From assembly GCF_004522105.1 (NCBI RefSeq), contig NZ_SPUJ01000001.1, forward strand, positions 1 through 64,000: a DNA stretch of 64,000 nt. The letters are read 5' to 3'. The position numbers were made by a program, and so were the translations under genes. The notes under the pieces were generated by a model, which was not told where the DNA came from, ran no database searches, and saw only the letters and a program-made list of their open reading frames with translations. The DNA is from Nocardioides sp. 1609. GTDB lineage: Bacteria > Actinomycetota > Actinomycetes > Propionibacteriales > Nocardioidaceae. Shown here piece by piece: positions 1 to 7,116 of this stretch (position 1 is its first letter; each line of letters opens with the position of its first letter).

Positions 1-146
1 CCACGCCGGACATCCAGATCAACACCACCCAACGCCCGCACCGACGAGAACACCTTCACGATGCCACTCATCTGCAACAGCACATCACCATCGACGGCGT
101 CGGTGACCGCCGTCGATGACGCGTCCTTCGTGACCTCGGTGCTCAT
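1..146 (-). CDS. Sugar ABC transporter ATP-binding protein, N-terminal fragment (runs off the window)
   Basis: Only the first 48 codons lie in the window. After a polar, Thr/Asp-rich start the reading frame gives LLQMSGIVKVF and then VRALGGVDLDV. This is the typical opening of the first nucleotide-binding domain of RbsA/MglA/XylG-type sugar importers, in which a Walker A follows a few residues later; that part is off the window. Family knowledge: such ATPases carry two fused ABC domains and power uptake of ribose, galactose or xylose-like sugars with a permease and a periplasmic-type binding protein. The ATG overlaps the TGA of the upstream ROK repressor by 4 bp (ATGA), so the two are co-transcribed and probably translationally coupled. 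That makes the ROK protein the likely local, sugar-responsive regulator. The substrate cannot be told. Confidence 0.75.
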   Translation of the reverse strand, partial: MSTEVTKDASSTAVTDAVDGDVLLQMSGIVKVFSSVRALGGVDLDVRR

Positions 147-1399
147 GCCGTCGCTCCTGACGTGGTGGTCCGCCGGGGCACGCAGCCCGGGTCGGTGAAG
201 ACGGTGTCGAGCGCGGCGGTGGCCCCGCCGCGCACCGCGGCGCTGAACCCCAGGTTCGAGAGGACGACCCGGGTCCCGCCGGTGTCGGGGGCGAGCACGC
301 CGGCGCTGAGCTCACGCTCGATCGCCGCCTGCATGTGATGACCGACCACGGCGAAGTAGCCGGTGAGGACGACCGTCGCCGGGTTGAGGGCGTTGGCCAG
401 GATCGCGGCGCCGAAGCCGACCCACGCCCCGACCTCCTCGAGCGCGTCCAGGGTGCGCGCGTCGCCGAGGCCGGCACGCCTGTTGAGCTCGGCGAGCCGG
501 TCGTCGATCGCCATGCCCGGGTTGCGGATCGGGTCGTCGGGGTCGGCCGCGCGCTCCAGCAGGGCGCGCAGACCACTGACCGTCTCCCAGCAGCCCTGAC
601 GTCCGCACCCGCACCGCCGGCCCCGCGGCTCGACGATCATGTGGCCGAACTCGCCGGCGTAGCCGTGGCTGCCTCGTAGCAGTCGACCGTCGGCCACGAT
701 GCCGCCGCCGACACCGACCTCGCCGTGCAGGACCAGGATGTCCTGCCGGAGCGGGTCGCCCGGGGTGGCCTCGGCCGCGGCGGCCAGGTTGCCCTCGTTG
801 TCCACCGTGACGGGGTAGGCCGCGTCGAGGGAGCGGCGCAGGATCGACCCGACCGGGACGTCGTACCACCCGAGGTTGGGCCCGTGGGTGAGGACGTCGT
901 TGGTGCGGTCGTAGAGACCGGCCACGCCGACGGTGAGACCCACCACCAGCGCGTCGCGCTGCTCGAGGAGCCGGACGGTCTCGCGCACCAGGTCGACGAG
1001 GTGGCCGAGCACCTGGTCCGCGTCGAGCGACCGGGCGTCCAGGGCCAGCTTCCGCTCGGCGACCACCTCGCCCCGCAGGTCGAGCGCCATCGTCGAGACG
1101 TGGTTGACGTTGATCTCGGCGCCGATGCCGCACACCCCGCGCCCGTCGAGCTCGACGGCGACGCTGGGTCGACCGACGGCGGGCTGCACGAGCTGCCCGT
1201 CCGTGACCAGCCCGCGTTCGGCCAGCTCGGCGACCAGCGTGGACACGGTGGACCGGGTGACCCCGAGGTCGGTGGCCAGCGCGGCCCGCGAGCGCGGCCC
1301 GTGGTCGCGGAGGAAGCGCAGGGCGAGTCCGAGGTTGGACCGGCGGACGTCGGGGTTGGCCAGACTCTGGTCCGAGGGAGCCGAGTTGTAGGTCGACAC
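143..1399 (-). CDS. ROK-family transcriptional repressor upstream of a sugar ABC operon
   Basis: This is a 418-aa ROK (repressor, ORF, kinase) protein. An N-terminal winged-helix DNA-binding domain (about residues 20-70, with LGVTRSTVSTLVAEL as recognition region) precedes the ROK sugar-binding fold. The zinc motif CGCGRQGC is at about 263-270 and the upstream GEFGH at 249-253. The presence of the HTH means regulator rather than sugar kinase. I chose the GTG at 1399 because GGAAGGAG lies just before it. A longer frame to 1558 lacks a ribosome site and is not conserved-looking. The stop overlaps the start of the sugar ABC ATPase by 4 bp, so this is the first gene of an autoregulated sugar-uptake operon (inference). 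The inducer is probably the transported sugar or its phosphate. Confidence 0.9.
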   Translation of the reverse strand: MSTYNSAPSDQSLANPDVRRSNLGLALRFLRDHGPRSRAALATDLGVTRSTVSTLVAELAERGLVTDGQLVQPAVGRPSVAVELDGRGVCGIGAEINVNHVSTMALDLRGEVVAERKLALDARSLDADQVLGHLVDLVRETVRLLEQRDALVVGLTVGVAGLYDRTNDVLTHGPNLGWYDVPVGSILRRSLDAAYPVTVDNEGNLAAAAEATPGDPLRQDILVLHGEVGVGGGIVADGRLLRGSHGYAGEFGHMIVEPRGRRCGCGRQGCWETVSGLRALLERAADPDDPIRNPGMAIDDRLAELNRRAGLGDARTLDALEEVGAWVGFGAAILANALNPATVVLTGYFAVVGHHMQAAIERELSAGVLAPDTGGTRVVLSNLGFSAAVRGGATAALDTVFTDPGCVPRRTTTSGATA

Positions 1400-1565
1400 T
1401 CGCGTCTCCTTCCGGCGGTGCACGGGCGCACGGGCAGCGGGCGTCCGCGGACCGTGGGTGGCGTGGGCATGGGGCTGGGCCCCGAGCGCGGGGTCGTGGT
1501 GGCAGCACCCGTAGCGGCCACGAAGCAGCACCCCCGAACATGCTGTGACTGGCGTCACCTGTTTG

Positions 1566-1581
1566 TTGGGGCGACGCCCAA
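1566..1581. promoter_or_regulatory. Inverted repeat upstream of the ROK/ABC operon, candidate operator
   Basis: TTGGG and CCCAA are separated by six bases (GCGACG), inside a longer imperfect repeat reaching GTTTG on one side and CAAAC on the other. It lies about 170 bp upstream of the ROK GTG, on the side from which the ROK/ABC operon must be transcribed. ROK repressors bind inverted repeats near their own promoter, so it is a plausible autoregulatory site. No confident -10/-35 was found beside it. Confidence 0.35.
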
Positions 1582-1617
1582 ACTAAGTGACGAATGGCCG
1601 GGGAGGCAACCACCCTG

Positions 1618-1631
1618 GAGGCAGTTGCCTC
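1618..1631. promoter_or_regulatory. GAGGCA-GT-TGCCTC palindrome, second candidate ROK operator
   Basis: This is a perfect 6-bp inverted repeat with a 2-bp spacer. A further AGGCAAC half-site lies just upstream (1603-1609), so three related half-sites cluster within 30 bp. It lies between the two ROK genes, 219 bp upstream of the first and 51 bp past the stop of the second. Either ROK protein could bind it. There is no T-run, so a terminator reading is less likely. Confidence 0.4.
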
Positions 1632-1681
1632 AAACAGTTCACCACTTCACGCGCATGCCGTCGCACTTCCGCCGGATTCGG

Positions 1682-2842
1682 TCAGAAGTGGGCGACAGAG
1701 GCGGTGGCCGGGCGCTCGTCGATCCACGCGTCCCAGGCCCCGGCCCCGGCTCCGACGAGGACCGCCCGCTCGCCCATCTCGCTCAGCACGATCTGCAGGC
1801 TCCCGGTCTGCTCGGCGGGGGCGAGCCGGTACACCGTCGCGCGCAGGTCGCCGAGGAGGTGGCCACCGAGCGCCGCGACCGGCCCACCGAGGACGACGCA
1901 GCGCGGGTCGGTGTGGGCGACGAGCCCCGCGACGACCTGCCCCAGTCGCTGACCCGCGTCGCGGGCGAGCTGGACGACGGCGGGGTCGCCGGCCTGCGCG
2001 GCCGCGACCACGTCGGCGAGGTCGAGCTCCCCGGTGCCGGCGAGCGTCGCCGCCAGGACCGCCGAGCGTCCGCGCCTGGCCAGCTCGCCGGCCTGCGCCA
2101 CGAGGGCCACCCCGCTGGCGTAGGAGTCGAGGCACCCGGTGCGACCGCACGCGCAGGCCGGTCCGAACTCCTCGACCCGCAGGTGCCCGACCCGGCCGGC
2201 GTACCTGCGGTCCCCGGCGGCCAGCCGCCCGCCGGCGACGCTGGCGGTCGTGACTCCGTTGCCGAGGCGCACCGCCAGGAGGTCGTCGACGGCGCGCGCC
2301 GCACCCGAGTGCCGCTCACCCACGGCCATCGCCCGGACCGCCGGGAGCGCGGCGACCGGCACGCCGGGGTGCCGGTCGTCCAGACCACGACGGAGCTCGT
2401 CGAACAACGCCGAGCCGGGCACGGCCACCGCGCACCCGAACGCGGTCGGACGCCGGTCGGCGAGCAGCTGACGCACGGCCTGGAGGACGACCCCGGGCAC
2501 CGACCCGGGCGCCACGTCGCGATCGCGGAGGTCGATGCTGACCCCCGTGGTGATGGTGAGGTGGCCGTCGATGACGGCGACCCGCACCCTGCGCTCGCCC
2601 AGGGACAGCGCCACGACGACCCGCCCGGAGCTCAGGCGGACGCTGGTCGACCTCCGTCCGCCCGAGCTCGCGGCGAGGGGTCCGTCCTCGACGTGCCCCT
2701 CGTCGACCAGCGCCCGCACCGCGGCACTCAGCGTCGTCCGCGAGACACCGAGGGCCTCGGCGAGCTGGGTCTTGGTCTGCGGGCCGGCGTCGCGCAGTCG
2801 TCTCAGCACCGCTCCGCCCAGTTCGCGTCCCACGGAGGTCAA
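1682..2842 (-). CDS. Second ROK-family transcriptional regulator
   Basis: This 386-aa protein has a winged-helix HTH at about 22-50 (TQLAEALGVSRTTLS) followed by a ROK domain with GRVGH (216-220) and the zinc-binding motif CACGRTGC (230-237). It is only distantly similar to the neighbouring ROK protein and is shorter. The acidic residue usually used for catalysis in ROK kinases is not convincingly present, which fits a regulator. It is transcribed in the same direction as the downstream ROK/ABC unit but separated by 282 bp containing possible operators, so it is probably its own transcription unit. The ligand is unknown. Confidence 0.85.
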   Translation of the reverse strand: MTSVGRELGGAVLRRLRDAGPQTKTQLAEALGVSRTTLSAAVRALVDEGHVEDGPLAASSGGRRSTSVRLSSGRVVVALSLGERRVRVAVIDGHLTITTGVSIDLRDRDVAPGSVPGVVLQAVRQLLADRRPTAFGCAVAVPGSALFDELRRGLDDRHPGVPVAALPAVRAMAVGERHSGAARAVDDLLAVRLGNGVTTASVAGGRLAAGDRRYAGRVGHLRVEEFGPACACGRTGCLDSYASGVALVAQAGELARRGRSAVLAATLAGTGELDLADVVAAAQAGDPAVVQLARDAGQRLGQVVAGLVAHTDPRCVVLGGPVAALGGHLLGDLRATVYRLAPAEQTGSLQIVLSEMGERAVLVGAGAGAWDAWIDERPATASVAHF

Positions 2843-2922
2843 CTTCTCACACGGCGGTCAGCGGCCCGCACCGATGGCGTGCCGCGTGCTCGCCGGCCGT
2901 TCGGCGTCTCCCCGCCCGGCCG

Positions 2923-3471
2923 TCATCGGGGGGCGCGCAGCCCCGCGACGACGAGCTGCGCGAGCGCGTCGTACGCGGCCGCGTCGGTGATGCCCGCCGA
3001 CCTCGCCAGGACCCCGCTGTGGATCGCCTCCATCACGAGGCCCGCCACGGCGCCGAGGAACGGCGGCGGCACGGCTGCGTCGCCGGCCTCGCGCACGAGG
3101 GTGTCGACCCGTCGGGCCGCGATCGCGGTGTTGGTCGAGTACACCTGGCGGGCCGGGGCGAAGGCCTCGAGGTCGGCGAAGAACGCCGGGGAGCCCGGTG
3201 CCAGCTCGGTCGAGATGGCGTGCAGGTAGACCTGCAGACGGCTCACGGGGTCCTCCGACCCGGCGAGCCGGGCCTCGACCCGCTCGGTCGCGCCGCGGAA
3301 GAACTCGCGGACGACCGCCGTGATCAGCTGCTCCTTGCTCGGCGCGAGTCCGTAGAGCGTCGACTTCGAGCAGCGCAGCCGGGCCGCGAGGTCCTCCAGG
3401 CTGAACCGGCTGAACCCCTCGGACAGGAAGAGCTCGACGAGCTCGGTCAGCACCACGTCCCGTCTCCGCAC
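2923..3471 (-). CDS. TetR-family transcriptional regulator divergent from acyl-CoA dehydrogenase
   Basis: This 182-aa protein is the usual TetR size. The N-terminal HTH (about residues 8-48) contains FSLEDLAARLRCSKSTLYG, and the C-terminal ligand domain is all helical and Ala/Leu-rich. Its start is 80 bp from the divergent start of the acyl-CoA dehydrogenase gene, and an inverted repeat lies between them. By analogy with FadR/KstR-like regulators it probably represses itself and the dehydrogenase, with an acyl-CoA or related lipid as ligand; that is inference from layout only. The recognition helix ends STLYGLAPSKEQL, where YxxFxSKEQL is more usual. Confidence 0.88.
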   Translation of the reverse strand: MRRRDVVLTELVELFLSEGFSRFSLEDLAARLRCSKSTLYGLAPSKEQLITAVVREFFRGATERVEARLAGSEDPVSRLQVYLHAISTELAPGSPAFFADLEAFAPARQVYSTNTAIAARRVDTLVREAGDAAVPPPFLGAVAGLVMEAIHSGVLARSAGITDAAAYDALAQLVVAGLRAPR

Positions 3472-3486
3472 GGCGCCACCCTAGCC

Positions 3487-3522
3487 GTACCGGAAGGTGT
3501 ACTGGCGGCCTCGTTTCGGTAC
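3487..3522. promoter_or_regulatory. Inverted repeat between TetR and acyl-CoA dehydrogenase, candidate TetR operator
   Basis: GTACCGGAA (3487-3495) and TTTCGGTAC (3514-3522) form an inverted repeat with one mismatch and an 18-bp spacer, in the 80-bp divergent intergenic region. Between the arms GTGTACTG also resembles the outer edge GTACAG. The position is right for a TetR-type operator controlling both divergent genes. The exact repeat unit bound is not clear. Confidence 0.5.
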
Positions 3523-3551
3523 AGTCGGCGCTCGACCCCGAGGAGCGCGCC

Positions 3552-4694
3552 GTGCCTGCAGACCGACTGATGCCCACCACCGAGTCCGCGGACCTGATCG
3601 ACCTCGTCCGTGACATCGCCGGGAAGGAGCTGCGGCCCCGCGTCGACGAGGCCGAGCGCACCGCGACCTTCCCCCGCGAGGTGTTCCGCACCCTCGGCCG
3701 CACCGGGCTGCTGGGTCTCCCCTACCCCGAGGACGTCGGCGGCGGCGGGCAGCCCTACGAGGTCTACCTCCAGGTGGTCGAGGAGATCGCGGGCGCGTGG
3801 GCGAGCGTCGGGGTCGGCACGAGCGTGCACGCCCTGTCGTGCTTCGGGCTCTTCCACGTCGGCACCGCCGAGCAGCAGCAGCGCTGGATGCCGGAGATGC
3901 TGGGCGGCGAGCTGCTCGGCGCCTACTGCCTGTCCGAGTCGCACGCCGGCTCCGACCCGGCGGCCATGCGCACCCGCGCGGTCCGTCAGGGCGACGAGTA
4001 CGTCCTCAACGGCGCCAAGGCCTGGACCACCCACGGCGGGGTGGCCGACTTCTACAAGGTCATGGCCCGCACCTCCGACGACGGCGGTCGTGGGATCTCC
4101 TGCTTCCTGGTCCCGGCCGACACCCCCGGGCTCACCGCCGACAACCCCGAGCAGAAGATGGGGCTGATGGGATCGACCACGGCCACCGTCCTGCTCGACG
4201 ACGTGCGGGTGCCGGTCGAGCGGCGGCTGGGCGAGGAGGGTCAAGGGCTGTCGATCGCCCTGGCCGGGCTCGACGCCGGCCGGCTCGGCATCGCCGCCGC
4301 CGCCACCGGCGTGGCCCAGGCCGCCCTCGACACGGCGGTCGCCTACGCCAAGGAGCGCGAGACCTTCGGGAAGGCCATCATCGAGCACCAGGGCCTGGCC
4401 TTCCTCCTCGCCGACATGGCCGCCGCCGTCGAGTCGGCGCGGGCGACGTACCTCGCCGCGGCCCGGCTCAAGGACCTGGGTCGGCCCTACGGGCGCCAGG
4501 CCTCGATCGCCAAGCTGGTCGCCACCGACAACGCGATGCGGGTGACCACCGACGCCGTGCAGGTCCTCGGCGGCGCGGGCTACACCCGTGACTTCCCGGT
4601 CGAGCGCTACATGCGCGAGGCGAAGGTCATGCAGATCTTCGAGGGCACCAACCAGATCCAGCGACTGGTCATCGGCCGCCACCTCGCGCGCTGA
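3552..4694 (+). CDS. Acyl-CoA dehydrogenase
   Basis: At 380 aa this is the normal length for the family. It catalyses FAD-dependent alpha,beta-desaturation of an acyl-CoA, the first step of beta-oxidation or branched-chain catabolism, passing electrons to ETF. Visible signatures are the N-terminal helical domain, the flavin-contact segment AYCLSESHAGSD (about 125-136) and the C-terminal VLGGAGYTRDFPVERYMREAK followed by FEGTNQIQ, whose Glu (about residue 362) is the catalytic base in short/medium-chain enzymes. The GTG start is preferred because GAGGAG is 6 nt upstream; an in-frame ATG lies 18 nt further on. The divergent TetR gene and the inverted repeat between them suggest dedicated regulation. 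Chain length cannot be inferred. Confidence 0.92.
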   Translation: MPADRLMPTTESADLIDLVRDIAGKELRPRVDEAERTATFPREVFRTLGRTGLLGLPYPEDVGGGGQPYEVYLQVVEEIAGAWASVGVGTSVHALSCFGLFHVGTAEQQQRWMPEMLGGELLGAYCLSESHAGSDPAAMRTRAVRQGDEYVLNGAKAWTTHGGVADFYKVMARTSDDGGRGISCFLVPADTPGLTADNPEQKMGLMGSTTATVLLDDVRVPVERRLGEEGQGLSIALAGLDAGRLGIAAAATGVAQAALDTAVAYAKERETFGKAIIEHQGLAFLLADMAAAVESARATYLAAARLKDLGRPYGRQASIAKLVATDNAMRVTTDAVQVLGGAGYTRDFPVERYMREAKVMQIFEGTNQIQRLVIGRHLAR

Positions 4695-4806
4695 CGCCAC
4701 CAGCCGCCGGCGTCCCGGCGTCGGTCCCGAGGTCTCGGACCGTGCCGGTCCCAGCACCGGCCGGAGCCCGCGGACGACCACCGCGGTCCGCTGCCACACT
4801 CGTCGT

Positions 4807-5130
4807 GTGAGCGACCCGATCGACCCGCGCTACCTGCTTGCCAACGAGCGGACGTTCCTCGCCTGGATCCGCACCGCCCTCGGCTTCATGGCGGCGGGCA
4901 CCGGGCTGGTGGCCGTCGAGCTGCCCTGGCCGCAGGCCGCCGTGCGCGCCGTCGCCGGCGCCCTGGCGATCGTCGCGGGCGTGTGCGTCGTCCTGGCGTG
5001 GCGGCGGTGGCGATCGGTGGAGGCCGCCATCCTCGAAGGCCGGTCGACACCTCGTGCGGGCGGTATCGCCGTCCTCGCTGCCGCCACCGGCCTGGGCGCG
5101 GTCGCGCTGACGGTGCTCATCCTGTTCTGA
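4807..5130 (+). CDS. DUF202 (YidH-type) small membrane protein
   Basis: This is a 107-aa protein. The N-terminus carries the DUF202 signature: DPRYLLANERTFLAWIRTAL, then three hydrophobic segments (about 24-43, 50-67 and 82-106). It starts with GTG and has no strong ribosome site. The function of DUF202 proteins is not firmly established; they are small inner-membrane proteins, and homologues occur fused to other domains in eukaryotic vacuolar transporter complexes. It lies 112 bp after the acyl-CoA dehydrogenase and is convergent with the two-component system genes. Co-transcription with the dehydrogenase is possible but unsupported. Confidence 0.85.
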   Translation: MSDPIDPRYLLANERTFLAWIRTALGFMAAGTGLVAVELPWPQAAVRAVAGALAIVAGVCVVLAWRRWRSVEAAILEGRSTPRAGGIAVLAAATGLGAVALTVLILF

Positions 5131-5154
5131 CCTCGGCGCCCCGCGGCCCCGAGG
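5131..5154. terminator. GC-rich hairpin between convergent DUF202 and response regulator genes
   Basis: CCTCGG (5131-5136) pairs with CCGAGG (5149-5154) directly after the DUF202 stop codon. The inner loop is itself GC-rich. It has no U-tract on either strand, so it is only a weak terminator candidate between two convergent units. Confidence 0.35.
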
Positions 5155-5188
5155 CGTGCTGCGTGGACGCGGTGGGAGGTGCCCGGCC

Positions 5189-5845
5189 CTACTCCTTGAC
5201 GCGCCTGGTCTCGTAGGCCCACATCGCGACCTCGACGCGGTTGCGGGCGCCGAGCTTGTTCATCAGCGCGGCGACGTGGGTCTTCACCGTGCTCAGGGTG
5301 ATGTGCAGCTCCTCGGCGATCTCCGCGTTGGTCCGGCCGCGGGCGACGGTGCGCAGCACCTGCTCCTCGCGCTCGGTGAGCGGCTCGACCGGCTGGGTCG
5401 GCGGCGAGGCTCGCTCCAGGCCGGCCAGCGTGGTCAGCAGCCGGCGGGTGATGTTGGGCGAGATGAGCGCGTCGCCGTTCGCTGCAGCGTGGATCGCCTG
5501 GACCAGGAGCTCGGGTCCGGCGTTTTTGAGGAGGAAGCCCCGGGCGCCGGCCTTGAGGGCGCCGTGGACGTACTCGTCGAGGTCGAAGGTGGTGATGATG
5601 ACGATCGCCATGGGGTCCTCGACGCCCGGGCCGGCGAGGCGGCGGGTGGCCTCGACGCCGTCGATCCCGGGCATCCGGATGTCGAAGAGGCAGACGTCGG
5701 GACGCAGCTCGCGGGCCACGGCCACTGCCTGGTGACCGTCCGTCGCCTCGCCGACGACCTCGATCCCGGGCTGGGCGTCGAGGATCATGGTGAGGCCGGT
5801 GCGGACCAGGACCTGGTCGTCCGCGACCACCACCCGGACCGTCAC
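5189..5845 (-). CDS. NarL/LuxR-family response regulator
   Basis: This 218-aa response regulator has an N-terminal receiver with VVVADDQVLVRTGL at the start, the phosphoacceptor Asp in CLFDIRMPG (about residue 54) and a Lys in FLLKNAG (about 106). A C-terminal LuxR-type HTH follows (LTEREEQVLRTVARGRTNAEIAEEL, then TVKTHVAALMNKL). It is partnered with the histidine kinase encoded just upstream; the kinase stop overlaps this ATG by 4 bp, so stoichiometric co-translation is likely. The pair is divergent from an MMPL transporter gene, which is the most obvious regulatory target (inference). Confidence 0.93.
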   Translation of the reverse strand: MTVRVVVADDQVLVRTGLTMILDAQPGIEVVGEATDGHQAVAVARELRPDVCLFDIRMPGIDGVEATRRLAGPGVEDPMAIVIITTFDLDEYVHGALKAGARGFLLKNAGPELLVQAIHAAANGDALISPNITRRLLTTLAGLERASPPTQPVEPLTEREEQVLRTVARGRTNAEIAEELHITLSTVKTHVAALMNKLGARNRVEVAMWAYETRRVKE

Positions 5846-6984
5846 CGAGGCACCTCGCGCGGCAGGGTCGCCTCGACGGTCCAGCCGGCGGCCGGGTCCG
5901 GCCCGGCCCGGCAGGAGCCGCCGAGCAGCTTGGCGCGCTCCGCCATGCCGAGCAGGCCGTAGCCCACGCCGGTCGCGGGGCGGGCTGCTTCTCCGTCGTC
6001 GTGCACACGCAACCGTACGACGCCGGCGTCACCGGTGACCTCCACGCTGACCCGGGTGGCGTGGAGCGCGTGCCTGATCGCGTTGGTGACCGACTCCTGA
6101 CAGATCCGGTAGACCGCCACCTGCACCGGCTGCGGCAGGCCGGCGAGGTCTCCGGTGCGGCGCAGCCGCACCAGCGGGCTCATCCGGGCCAGCTCGTCCA
6201 GGTCGTCGATCCCCCGCTGCGGCCCGTACTCGACCGGCTCCGCGTCGGCTGCCTCGCCATCACGGAGGACCCGGACCATCGTGCGCATCTCGTGCAGGGT
6301 CCGGGAGGCCTCGGCCTCGATCACCGCCAGCGCCTCGAGGGCCGCCGCCGGGTCAGCGGCTGCCACCGCCCGTCCCGCCTGCGCCTGTATCGCGATGGCC
6401 GAGACGTGGTGCGCGACGGTGTCGTGCAGCTCGCGGGCGAGCTCGCCGCGCTCGTGCGTCCTGACCTGCTGCACCTCGCGCCGACGCGCCACCGCGCGGT
6501 AGCGCATCGCGGCCCCGAGCGCGAACGACGCCATCAGGAAGGCGGCCCCGCCGACCAGGTCGCCGACGGTCTCGGTCGCCGCGAGTCCCAGGCCCGCCGG
6601 GACGGCGACGATCGCCGTACCGATCAGCGCCTCCGGCCCCGAGGCCCAGCGGTACAACGCGTAGGGCAGCAGCACGATCCCGACCATCGAGCTCAGCCCG
6701 ACGTCGACGCCGTCGACGACCGTGGGGATGGTCAGCACCATCGCGCCACCGAAGCCGATCGCGGTCGCCAGCAGCGGCTGGGTACGCCGCCAGAGCAGGA
6801 CCGGGAGCACCAGGAGCGCGACCGCGGTGGCCAAGGGACGCGACGGCACGTCCGAGCGGAGGATCGCCTCGCCGGCGGCCGTGACCAGGAGGGCGCCCAC
6901 CAGGACCCAGTCCCACCACACCCGCACCGGCGGGGAGGGAGCACGGGGTTCGGCGAGGACCGGACGGACGAAGGCAGCCAGCAC
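5842..6984 (-). CDS. Membrane histidine kinase of the HisKA_3 (NarX/DesK-like) class
   Basis: This 380-aa kinase has several hydrophobic helices in the first 165 residues. The dimerisation/phosphoacceptor region follows, with ARELHDTVAHHVSAI (about 184-198; His of ELHD is the phosphorylated residue). The HATPase domain is recognisable by CQESVTNAIRHA and GVGYGLLGMAERAKLLGG. There is no extracellular loop of note, so it probably senses membrane or envelope state, as related DesK/LiaS-type kinases do. It overlaps the response regulator by 4 bp and starts 132 bp from the divergent MMPL transporter. Confidence 0.92.
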   Translation of the reverse strand: MLAAFVRPVLAEPRAPSPPVRVWWDWVLVGALLVTAAGEAILRSDVPSRPLATAVALLVLPVLLWRRTQPLLATAIGFGGAMVLTIPTVVDGVDVGLSSMVGIVLLPYALYRWASGPEALIGTAIVAVPAGLGLAATETVGDLVGGAAFLMASFALGAAMRYRAVARRREVQQVRTHERGELARELHDTVAHHVSAIAIQAQAGRAVAAADPAAALEALAVIEAEASRTLHEMRTMVRVLRDGEAADAEPVEYGPQRGIDDLDELARMSPLVRLRRTGDLAGLPQPVQVAVYRICQESVTNAIRHALHATRVSVEVTGDAGVVRLRVHDDGEAARPATGVGYGLLGMAERAKLLGGSCRAGPDPAAGWTVEATLPREVPR

Positions 6985-7078
6985 CGCTCCAACCTAGAGA
7001 AGGAACGGCGCCGTCGTACGGGTCAGAAGCACGAGGCGCATCCTGTCCTTTCGGCCGAGGAGCCGACCACTCCTGTGC

Positions 7079-7092
7079 CCGATGTCCATCGG
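7079..7092. promoter_or_regulatory. CCGATG-TC-CATCGG palindrome upstream of the MMPL transporter
   Basis: This perfect 6-bp inverted repeat with 2-bp spacer ends 24 bp before the MMPL ATG, in the intergenic region shared with the divergent histidine kinase gene. The size and spacing suit a dimeric response regulator or another repressor. A small mRNA hairpin is the alternative. Confidence 0.35.
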
Positions 7093-7116
7093 TCGGCGCC
7101 GGGCCACCGTGGAGGC

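Noticed and set aside
725..3229. Very long open frame on the plus strand through both ROK genes (834 codons)
   Set aside because: It is the antisense shadow of the two ROK genes and the TetR gene; composition is Arg/Gly/His/Asp-rich and no family motif is visible. Similar long shadows run opposite most genes of this GC-rich window.
6001..7116. Extension of the MMPL frame upstream across the histidine kinase gene
   Set aside because: The first about 370 codons lie antisense to the kinase and lack any hydrophobic or conserved segment; the transporter begins at the ATG at 7117.
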